DNA from: Telmatactis stephensoni
Taxonomy: Eukaryota; Cnidaria; Anthozoa; Actiniaria; Isophelliidae
Reading direction: 5' to 3'
NCBI GenBank assembly: GCA_029948255.1
Contig: JALIZF010001914.1
Location: forward strand, 1,106,501 to 1,170,500
Length of the DNA stretch: 64,000 nt
This document shows positions 37,001 through 49,000 of this stretch, piece by piece; the stretch's first letter is position 1; each line of letters begins with the position of its first letter. The notes beneath the pieces were generated by a model that was given only the letters and a program-made list of their open reading frames with translations, did not search any database and was not told where the DNA came from. The translations under genes were made by a program, and so were the position numbers.

Positions 37001-40000
37001 CAAATGATTAGATCACAGAACGTCTTTTATCAGGTATTTGGGCTTCCTGTGGAAGTAGCACTAGTAATATATCCACGTGCTTATATACAATTTTTATTTA
37101 TTAAAAGCGTCACCTTACAAGACCAGTGACCTGTTGTTTTTAAATTTACGTTCATTTTAATCATTTTTGTTATTGTAATTTAATGGGCCCGCTGTAATTG
37201 GTTTAAGCTGTAGCGGCGTTCCTGCCTTTGGCAAAGTAAATAAAATAAAATAAAATACAATGTGGCACTTTATTATTTCGGGTTATAATTACGTTATGCA
37301 TGTTTTGTTTTGCCGGTTTGGTTTCGTTTTCTGATTCCTTGAGAAATAGCGGTTTTTAATCCCAGCAGGCTAAGCTAGTCTTTGCCAATTGCAAAAATTA
37401 GTTCCCGCAAAACGCAAATAATCTTTCATCCGCCTTTGAACTCACCCAAAATTTAGTGCCATACAGTAACTTGATGATTTTGTGTCTAGGCTGGTAAATC
37501 AAAAGCAGGAAACCAAGTATTTTGTTTTATCGCACGACGATTCAGGTAACTCTTTTGTCTTCTCTTTCTTCGTCCTTCTTACTCCTTAAGCAAAAGAGAT
37601 CGACCTGAAGAAGACGATCAAAGAAACGTCGAAACGTCGTTGTAGAAAAACACAAACATTCGCCGTGAAACCCTAGAAACTTCAGAAAAATTCTCCTGTC
37701 TGTTTCCTCGCCTCTCTTTGTTATTCCTCCTCCCTGAACAATTAAATTACGTGGGATGAATGGAAACTTGTAACGTATAAAAAAGGGAGATAAGTTACCA
37801 AAGTTTCGAGCCTTAGCATTTTGTCGGAAAAAAATGAGTCATTATAAGGGCGGAGCTGTTGTTTGGCGTACCGATCTTTATGCAGCGAAGGCACACTGCC
37901 TGTTATCTGGCACTAACTTTTGTGCGGAAGTTGATAAAAACTTTACTCCTTCGAACCAAAAGTTAGTATCTCAACTCTTTTACAGCTTATTTACGTCCTA
38001 CAGCAAAAACAAACAAACAAACAAAAACAAAAAAAAGAAAAAAAAAGAAAAAGAAAAGAAAAAGAAAAGAAAAAGAAAAGAAAAAAGAAAAGAAAAGAAA
38101 AGAAAAGAAAAGAAAAGAAAAGAAAAGAAAAGAAAAGAAAAGAAAAGAAAAGAAAAGAAAAGAAAAGAAAAGAAAAGAAAAGAAAAGAAAAGAAAAGAAA
38201 AGAAAAGAATAGAAAATAAAAGAACAGAAAAAACATTGTCACTACTCCTCGTACATCGCACATTTACCTCCTGCCTAAAATTCACAAACCTAACAACCCC
38301 CGTCGTACCATCGTGTTAGCTGTCCCACGGAACCTACCTCGATACTTTAATGTCACCTATTGTTCAGTCTTTACTCACTTTCATGAAAGCCGCTAACCGC
38401 ACCTAACATCTTTAACAACTTTCATTTTCCCTTTGAGGGAGGGAGCGTTGCGTGACGAGGCTAAACACGGCTGCGAGGGAGACTAAAGCTTCCACGCCTT
38501 TATAAAATAATCCACTAAACAAGATATTTTTGTTGTTCAGACCAGACCAAATGAATGACGAGCTTTTAATCTATCACGTGCTCTTGCTACTGGAACCCTT
38601 TACCGACAGACCGTGGGAACTAGTGGCGGACTTTACTCATACTACACTTGAAAACAGATTTAAAGTAAGTTGTGTCACTGTTACGTCTTTTAGTAGGAGT
38701 CGTGCTCTGTTGTCTGGTAACTGCGGCCATAGAGTTCTTGGCTCCACTCCCATGTTTTGCGACATCTTTATTTTCAGGATGGCACTTTAAGTAATGTATA
38801 AAGAACGAGAGAGCGTGTTATATCGGTGGATAAAGGTCCGAGCCGAAGGCGAGTTCTCGAGTTCTTTATACATTACTTATCAAACGTCTAGTTGTCAGTT
38901 ATCATGTTTGACCAGAATTTTCCAAGTTTGACTAGTTTTGGCTTAGAAAATCCCAGTTAAAGTTTATGCAAATGAACAAAAATCTTTATCCGATATAAAG
39001 ATCTACGTTACAGAAGTGATTTCCATTGTTTTCTAATGAATTATTAATGAGTTTGATAACATTATATCAAAAAATTATTAATAAATCATTAGCCTTTAGA
39101 CCAATCCTTTGGACCATGTTGGTCACATGCATAAGGCTATATCGCCTATATTGTTTTTTAAAACTTTAAGAGTAGATTAACAAAGCTTTTAAAGCTATTC
39201 TTCTGTACTTGAAGCAATTTCTTCACTTCATTCATTGATTCAGAAGAGTTCTGCATTTCCACGTCGGCAGATATCTTCGAACTCTTGGTAACCACCAAGC
39301 CACTTGTTAATTAAACTTTACATGACTTGTTTGTTTGATACTTATAATCATTCTTAAAGAACTTTTTGTGGTTCCAACAATAAGCAATATGGATGGTAGA
39401 CCATACTTATATTTATTGTTGGCAAATAAAGTGACAAATTTATATCTTTTCGCAGCCGAATACCATCGTGAAGTTCCTGACCGTTGTACCCAAAGCTACC
39501 CTTACTAATCTAATGTCAGTGTACATGTATAACTGTAGCTCGTCCTTAAGACAGTACGCCAAGTACAATGAAAGACTCTTCTCTCCACTTAAGGTAAAAC
39601 TTATCAAGTCGTTGTGTACCAGCCAGTGCAGATTGGGCCGCTAAGAAATAAAGGGAAGGATGGAAATCAGTTGCACTAGACTTATGTTTGGGGTTGGAAA
39701 AAAGGTCTCCACTTACGTTGAGAATACTCATGAAATAAGTTGCACTGAGATTTATGACTTAACATATAAGGTTGTTCGTTGATTTTGATTTTCGATGTTG
39801 TTGTTTTGAGGGCGTTTAATGATACTTCTTTTATTTATTGTTTCTTTAGGGTCGATCTAGCGTCCGTTTTTGCGAGAATTTAAGCAAACTTCATGACTTT
39901 ATCAAAGAAGAAGAACTAAAATTGCCTGGTTCTACTACTTCTCTTGAAGAAGATCTCCAGGTAAAATGTACTAATCAACAAAAATGTTAAAGTAGTAATG

Positions 40001-43000
40001 GGGATTTGTAACAATGATGGTGATGGCATCATGATGTTGATGAGTGACGATGATAACAAGCTTTTTTATATTAACGCTATCGTTAAAAGGTCACGTGGAC
40101 GAAAACAGGTGAGAACTGGCCTGAAATGATTTGAAAATTGGTTTAACACATTTCCTTCGTATTCAAAAAGTCTGAATTCGTACATATTTCTGCATCTAAA
40201 TTGTGATCAGATGGCGTCACCTACTCAACCCTGTACTGTTTACTTTTAAGGTGGCTGACGGCATTTTTTTCAGAGTGCACTTACAACGTTCACCTCGTGG
40301 TCACAACAATTACAACAAGTTTGCTTGAGGATAACATTGGCTTTTAGCTCCTCGTGTCTCCATATTTTAATCACAAGTTACAATAGGCATTTGTCTTTCT
40401 TATAACAGATATGGTTATCGCTGTTTTTGAAATTTTGTTGAGATTTTAGCGGTAGTTTTGACTACATAATTTTGCGTCATAACAGGCAGCGCAAGTTTTG
40501 TATCGCAACTTCTAAGGATTAAATTGGTGCGATACATGCTGTATGCAGTCCTCTATGCCTTTCTACTGGATTAATGAAATAGAAAAAAAATCACCTTAGA
40601 TTTTTGGACTTATGACCAATTTTTCTCATAAAGCCATTTTTAAAAATCGTCTGATAATATCTCGAAATATTTGATCCAATTCGCGGAATTATAATTACCA
40701 GTACAAAAGTTTAAGGCCTTAAGACAAATGGCTGCAAATTTCTCAGAAATCGGACAAGGTTTTGATGTAAAAAGACGCGATTGAAATTCATGCCGGACAA
40801 ACAAATCAATAGGTACGGGCCACCTTAAAAGAACAGCAATTCATGCCCTTAGTGAAAAAATAACTCGACATTATTATGTTTCGCTTTCTATTTACAGGTT
40901 TTCACAGCATTTCGTTTCTCCACCAGAAGCAACGTCCTGATTAAGGTAATACACTTAAGCTTTTGTTTCACTAGCATCAAGACTGCATGGGTCTATTATT
41001 TCTGTTGTTTAGGTTGGTCCGATGTCTGTTCAGATAACAACCCCTGAAAGGCACAAAGTCCTGGGATATTCTACCATACTCAATGATGTTTTCTATGCGT
41101 CTGAAGTCAAGGAGGTACGTAACCCAACAAGTCATTTAGTACCAAATACTGGCCTTGTCTACGAAGATCGTGGTCTCAGCATGAGAGCATTTAAGTATAG
41201 TATAAAGAACGAGAGAGAGTGTTTTATCGGATATAAAGATCCGAGCCGTAGGCGAGGATCTTTATACCGATAAAACACGATCTCGAGTTCTTTATACGGC
41301 TTAAAAAACTCCAACACATATTAGAGTTGTTCTCTAAAAGAAATTCAAAAATATCTTCATTTATCTTGGAGAAAATCGAGGTTAAAGTTGATGTAAATTA
41401 GGCCGAATCTTTATCAGATATAAAGACACTAGTCACGGTGGCGATTTTCATTGTGTTTGCCTTATGAATTATTAATGAGTTTTTTAACTACCATTAACTC
41501 GTCTTCAGCAATGGTCACTATTTTGACAAACATTGTTAAGCGTAAGATAACTGTAGTTAAACATATGACCACGGCTTTAACGAATAGTATTCCCTTCGAC
41601 TAAATAATTCCATTGGCTATAGGCTGTTGTAGAGGATGAACAAATGTTTGTGCTGAAGTTTGTTAATGGTGGACCAGGAATCCTGCTATCAAGCAACGAG
41701 TCTCAACAGATAGTACAAGCAGTTATGCACGTCAAAGCAAGATGGCAGCTTTCGGTTCCGGTAACTATCTCTAAGTAACAAGTTAGTTTTCATAAAATGG
41801 CGATCATTTCCAAACTGCTTTTCAAATCCCAGGATGCTACGACATCATCAAGCAAGAAGATAAAACCAAAAGATGTTCCTGGTACTCTCTTGAATATGGT
41901 AAGTCGACACTATACTGTCATGGAATACCAGCCAACCTGCAGCAAGTGGATTAGGGTGCGCCGTTTACGTGATAATAATTTCGTCCCTGGTTGGTTTCAA
42001 GAATTCATTTCTATGAATAGTTCTTACCCGGCGACGCGACATGAAGGCTTTTTTCCCAGGATGAAATGAATTGTAGTGTCAATACTGTTCTTTTCTGAGC
42101 GTATCTCGTTTTAAACAAAAAGCAATTACCGGACACTGAGGTGAAATTCCACCCCTGGACGAAATCGTTCTTATTTAGGTTGCGTTTACACGGGCAGTTT
42201 TGCCCCAAGCTGAGTCCGTCACGTGACGAGTTCCAGCCCGGGACAAAAAAGGGCTTCATGTCGTCCCTGGTAAAAAAGACTCATAAAGACAAAAGGCTCA
42301 CGTAATGTCAACGTCATGCCACTTAATAGAGGTACCAATTGACGAATTATTGATTACAGGCTCTGTTAAACCTCGGCTCGAGAGACCCAAGTCTTCGCCT
42401 TGCCGCTTACAACTTACTCTGTGCTGTGACAAAGGCATTTAACTTGAAAGTCGAGGAGAGATTGTTAGAAGGGACAGGTATGTTGTATTAACAAAGACAG
42501 ATGTTGCGTGACGCTACGATTAGTTTCGCCTGAAAATTTAAATTGGAACTTTTGGGAATATGAAACTGAATCGGGAAAGGGTTGGGTTTTGTTGCTGTTC
42601 TTGCTGCTGCTTCTGCTGTTGTTGTTGTCATTGTCGTTGTTGTTGTTGTTATTGTTGTTGTTGTTGTTGTTGCAAACATTTCTCATTTGAAAGTGAGTTT
42701 CAAAAAGACATTCTCAAAACTTCTAAACAAATGGCCGACATTCCTGTCATACCATAGCTAATGTAGAGCGTGACTAACTAATGAGTTCATGTTGATCTTC
42801 AGGTCTTTGTATTCCTGCCAACAACACGATATTCATTGTAAGCATTAGCGAGAAACTGGCTGCTAGAGAACCCAAGCTTACTTTGGAGGTAAAAATCACT
42901 TTTTGATGTGCCTTTCTTCGGATTTTTTGCTTATACACCTTATTCCAAAATGGCGACGGTGATGACAATCAGTAGAGTAAAACAACCAAAACATCAAATA

Positions 43001-46000
43001 TCAAGGCTTATTTTTATATAGGGTAAAGAAAAGCACCGGCAAGACAAAATTAGCAACAGATTTCCTACAGATAAACTTTAACATGAATTGTGGACCTCGA
43101 TGCCTCGCTTTCATGCTCTCTGCTGTCACTAGTGTCCGCCATTTTGGAATTAGGTGTATTACTTCCGATAAAATTGTGTGTTCTTATCAGCCAAGGCGAG
43201 GCCTAGGCAAAATGACGAGGCAATATTCACATAGTCCACAGAAAGAAAAAAACTACCACTTCTAATGATATTTTTAAAAGTTTACATCGGGAAGGTTGGC
43301 GGCTTGTGCAAAGTACATCTGTCATGTGACAACAATAATAATTGGAAATAAGATTATGAGAAGATTTTTCATTTTTTTGGAATTTCTATATTTTGGCCTT
43401 TCTCCAAAAAAAAAAGAAGACAAATCGTCTTGTAATCTTTTTTCTAATTAAGTTGTATTCCCTAAGAAATATATTTAACAATAATAGTAATGATGATGTT
43501 AATTTAATGTTAATGTTATTAAATTTATTAGAGTCGTTAGAGGGAAGTTAGTGACGAATTTTGCATTGATTACAATAACAACAACAAGTATTTCACTCGT
43601 CACAAAACAAAGATTCTCCTACAGCCTGTGTTTTGTCCCAAGTAAATGACTAAGATATTTCAGATTAAGCTATGTTTACCGTATGTAACGGTGTTAAACC
43701 TAGGTATTGAAAAAGTTTCTTAAGTTGTTTAACGATTATTATTTTTCTTAAATATTTCCTGGATGCATGAAGGGCATAGTTCATTCTTTACCTATATTCC
43801 TTGCCATGTTGACTAGCTCGCCATAGGTACCAGCTTTCCTGTTATAAACAGCTTTCAAGGCTTTTTCTTGGATGCGCTCTAGTTTCCTGTTGTCAGATGA
43901 TCAAATCAGTATGACAGTACGTTAGTTCAGGAAGTATGGCAGACATATATAATAAGTTCAGCTGTGCAGGGGCGTATCCAGAATATTTCAAAGGGGGGGG
44001 GGGGTGACACTTTCCATTTTCCACCAAAGGGGGGTCACACTTCCAATTTCTCAATCTTTCTCCAGTCATTCTTTTATTTCTATCATCTTTTTGTTTTCAA
44101 AGGGGGGTCACGGGCACCCTGGGACCCCCCTGGATACGCCCCTGCTGTGATAGGTGACATATTCCTTAATCGCGTTGGAACTCCCACTTTCCTTGACGCT
44201 CTTTTACAGACATCACCAACACGTTTACTAGAGTCCAAGTTTTCATCGATAGTCAGTCCCAGTAGTTTCAGCTCCGAGCGTTTGACATCGTGATCTCCAT
44301 ATCTTTGATTGTATTCTTGAGGCCCACACTCATGGTTTGATACTTTTCAAAGTTCCCTTGTAACAAATCACTTTCATACCATTCAGAGATAATCTTTCCT
44401 TATCATGAACTTCCTTGCTCGTCTTGGCTGTCGAATATAGCTGGTGGTCATCAGCATACATAGTTAAGTTGCATTTGTTAGCAATTTGAATTATTCTATT
44501 CAGTTTTGCAGTTATTGTGTCAAGGATCATTAACTGCATGGCCAGTTATATTCAATTGAAAAAAAATACACAGATATTTTAATTGCAAAATACAAAGAAA
44601 TGGGAACTCTTGATGGGGACTCTTGATCACGAATCACGCTTCCATTTATTCTGCAAATAATTTCTGGGGTCAATTGTTTTTCTTTGTCCATTGTTCGACT
44701 CAACTGGCAGCTACTACATATCATTAACACATAATAAATATGCATGTGACAGATATACTTTGTAAAAATAGATTAGAAAACCGCCAACCTTTTTGAGATG
44801 AGCTATAAATCTGGTCTTTTGGTTGCAGTTCCTAGAGGAATGTATCAATGGTTTCATGAAATCCAACACTGAACTCAAACATTTGTGTCTGGAGTACATG
44901 GCACCTTGGTTGCCAAACTTGACTCGCTTTTTGAAGTTCCCTGCTAAAGATGCTCAAAGAATAAAGATGAACAACATCTTGGATTCACTCATCAATATAA
45001 CTGTCACTGAACAAGGGGTATGTCTACATGTACAACTACGCTGTGCAAATCAACCCCCCCCCCCCCCCCCCTGTTTCGGGTGGTTCTGTCGTGCACCCGT
45101 TAACAAATAAAGAACGCCGCTAACGATGGAGCAGTGCTCCAGTACAGGCCTGGTTGTATGTGTATGTGCCGAGGGGCTTAACACCACGAGTGCATTACAC
45201 GAGAAATCTTTGTTTATCAACAACTATCCCCTCCCAGATAGAAGAGGCGCAGTACAAAACACCCCTCCATTTTTGTATAAATGAAGTATTGTCATGTGCT
45301 GCTTTGTTTTATGTACAAAGGCAATGAATCCTTCTGTGCAATCCAATATCTGGGGAATGATTGGCAAGGTGACTGACCTGTTAGATACAGTGCTAGACAG
45401 CTTTCTAAAGGTAATGTAGTGTATTTCTACGGTACATATTTTTGTTCAAAGACTAACGTGGTTTGACGCTAGGCAAGTGCTGCTGGTGGCCTGGGTTCTA
45501 ACAAGGCCGAGGTACTTGCTGATACTGCTGCTGCTCTGGCTTCTGCTAACGTCCAAGTTGTGTCAAGCAAAGTCATAGGACGGTTACATTCGGTAAGAAG
45601 TGTTGCCTTGTTTGTACCATTATCATCATAGTTGCGCTTATGGGACATCTGTACCAACAGTAGCATCTCCTAGAAACCATCTCCATGATCATCATATTTC
45701 AACCATAACCAGAACATCTGTACCAACAGTAGCATCTCCTAGAAACCATCTCCATGATCATCATATTTCAACCAGAACCAGAACATCTGTACCAACAGTA
45801 GCATCTCCTGGCAACCATCTCCATGATCATCATATTTCAAACATTAGCATCTCCTAGCAACCATCTCCATGATCATCATATTTCAAACATTAGCATCTCC
45901 TAGCAACCATCTCCATGATCATCGTATTTCAACCATACCCATTTTCCTAACTAACGAATTATGATTTGTCTTCCACGCTCATAATTACCGCACTGACTCT

Positions 46001-49000
46001 TCTCATTACAGCCACAAATACTTTTCACATTTTTGTCATCATTATCATCACTATCATCTCACATCATCTTTGTCACCATTGGCATTTCCCATGACACTGC
46101 GGCTATTGTGTTATTACGACTTATCTTTTGTTTTACCTGTTGAATTATTGTTAGTTGGTTGGCAAAACTTTCATCTCACCAACTCTTCGACTGGAGCAGC
46201 ATTTGATGTGGGACGACATTGCAATTCTCACAAGATATCTTCTCATGCTTTCATTTAATGACTGCTTGGACGGTATGTATAGTAATGAACAGAGTGAACA
46301 ACCACAGAACCAAGCTAATTTGTTTGGACTTGTATGCTGCTTAAAAAAACATTAATGAACGAACAAAATATCCTATTACTGGATTGCAAGTGACTTTATT
46401 TACGGCAACTGTTTTGGATGCGTCTGTTGTTCGTTCATCCTACATGGCCACCGTTTTTTTTTTCTGACGTTCAATGATTCAGGATGGCTGCCTTGACGTC
46501 ATTTGCAACTCAGCAACAAACGCCTCACATCGCGAGTCGTGAAAACGACCCCGAGAGAGACACATCTGAACGGCCAGTAAAAACCTATAATGATGACGTA
46601 GTTCCTTCCAGATTCACGATGGTGTTTCTGATTAGTTTATTTTTTGGGTGAAAATTAGCTTTGCGAACAAACATCTGGAAGCCTTGAAATTCTTCATGGC
46701 AGAATTGAGAATAAACTGTAGTAGATTACAATTATTTTTGTCTGCCTAATGATTACTAATACTGACAATAGTTTTTCATGATCGTATGTCAAACATGTTT
46801 CGACACACATCTTGAGTGTGTTACAAGTGGTTTTCAAGGATAGTCTCTATTTACACGTGGTGCAAGACTATATATATTATCTATTTACACGTTTTCTTGA
46901 CAATTTTTATATTTTTGTACAGTGGCCACCCACATCCCACGTCTATTCCATCTTACAACTCTGCTGATCTCCACTGGCCCGCCTACAATTCGTGCCTCAA
47001 TACACGGACTACTAATTAACATTATACACTCCTTGTGTACATGTACATATATTAAGTTCAGTGGTAAGTAAGTACACAAAAACTTCACATTTACATGGTA
47101 AACCTTACTGGTAAGGCACGTCCTCGGAGACCCAGGGCGTCAGGGAGAGGGGAGCGGAGGGAAAGGAAGCGACGAAAACAGCACCTTGCCAAATTACGCA
47201 CGTGTATAGAGCGCCTTACCTTGCCTGGACGATAGGAAATCGTCTCATAGAGCATGCGTGAATGCTCTATGGTGGGAAACCAAGATCTATTTTCATGCCA
47301 ATTTATTGGGGTTATTGTGGACATAGACCTAGTAACAGAATAATATGGAACTGTTAATGGGATGACTAAGGAATGATAAGACTCGGTACTGAGACATTTC
47401 GTAATCCAGTGGACAGCGATTATTGAATTACAGTCGGGGGGGAGGGGGGAGGGTACTCCTTCCAGTTTTGAGTAGGGATGTGCCGCTTAGCCCCTCGAAG
47501 CCTGACCGTGTACAGTAGCCATCAGTTGTTGTTTTAGTCACACTGGTCACAGCGAGGACATGTTTCACTGTCGATCACACTAATTAATTCATGTTCCTTT
47601 TTTTATGAAGATGAAACCCAGACACTTCTTCGTGTTAAGCTGGCTGAGCTGTCTTCACCAAAGTTTTACTTGTTGTTTGGTATGTGTAGGTTTCCATTTA
47701 GACTAGCTCTGCTGAATTGGATGTCCTGTATAAATATTGACCTAAATAAAAAATAAAATATGATAAAGTATTTTACTGTTTTTTGTTAAGCGGTAAACCT
47801 TTTTAAATTTCAATGTTTTGTGTGATATCAAAAATTATCGATTTTCTTTGTTTCAGGGATTTCTAAAATCAAGTCTCCAGCAGTCAAGGCCTTCAAAGCC
47901 ACTCATCGTGGCCAGCGGTTTTATCTTCGTGAAAATGAAGGAGAAGTAATGACGATGACTTCCATAGAAACAGTTACTGACGTATTGCTAGAGATTATGG
48001 AGGTAATCAGTGCCTTATCCCCTATAGTGGCTAGGATAGAGCGATTTTATATTTAACCTGTGAAAAAAATAGTACGCATAATAGATAGCAGTAGACTCAA
48101 AACCTATTGGACCTATTGGGTCGGTTGATATTTAACACTGAACGATGTTGTTTGAGACAGTAGAAAAACATCGTCTAAGACTTGGGCACCGTTTAAGCAA
48201 ACGGCCCATTGTTTCCCATTGTTCATTATCTACTAGTATTCAGTAGTTAGTCAACTTTCTTTCGCGGGTTAGCGGCTAGTGGTCCTTTTTGAGGGCCACT
48301 AGTTTATTAGTTTTTAACTATTACGTGTTACCCTCGTTAAATAAAGACATTATTATTATTATTATTAGAATGATTTTCATTAACCCGTGAAACAAAGTGT
48401 ACTAGAGTGATTTTCATCTGACTGTGAAAGAAAAATGACTATTTAGTTTGTAGTAGTTGATAAGAAACAAAAGAAAACAATGGCTTTAGAGTCTACTACC
48501 AACTATTGGTTTGACTAGTCTCTCATTGTCAAATGAAAATGACTCTATTGTTCTTTGCACTGTTCTGCTTCAGTACTATCCACTAGTTTGTACAAAATAG
48601 TGCAATTAGGCAATACATGTTACATTTTGTTTCATGGATATATGGCGTGCACTCTATTATAGAGTGGTTTTCATTATATCACTTTTTTACACACCCTAAT
48701 TCTAGAGTGATTTTCATAAACCCGTGAAATACATTTTAGCGTATTTAGTACTATTAGTCTCTAATTCCTTTGTTTTCTATTGTTTGAATCTGGCTATTAC
48801 TAGCTAATAATTAACTTTTGTTTCACAGGTTTATGAAAACCACTCTATTGTGTTCTTCTGTTGTTATTTGGCTATCACACTTTGAATAATACATGCACTT
48901 TCACTTCCACTTGTTAGAGTGATTTTACTTAACCCGCGAAACAAAAACTAATAGCCAACTTGTCACAGTCAAATAGACACAAAATAAAACAATAGAATTA

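Noticed and set aside
37834..38319. 161-codon Lys/Glu/Arg-rich open frame and its Phe-rich shadows
   Set aside because: Product of the (AAAAG)n microsatellite.
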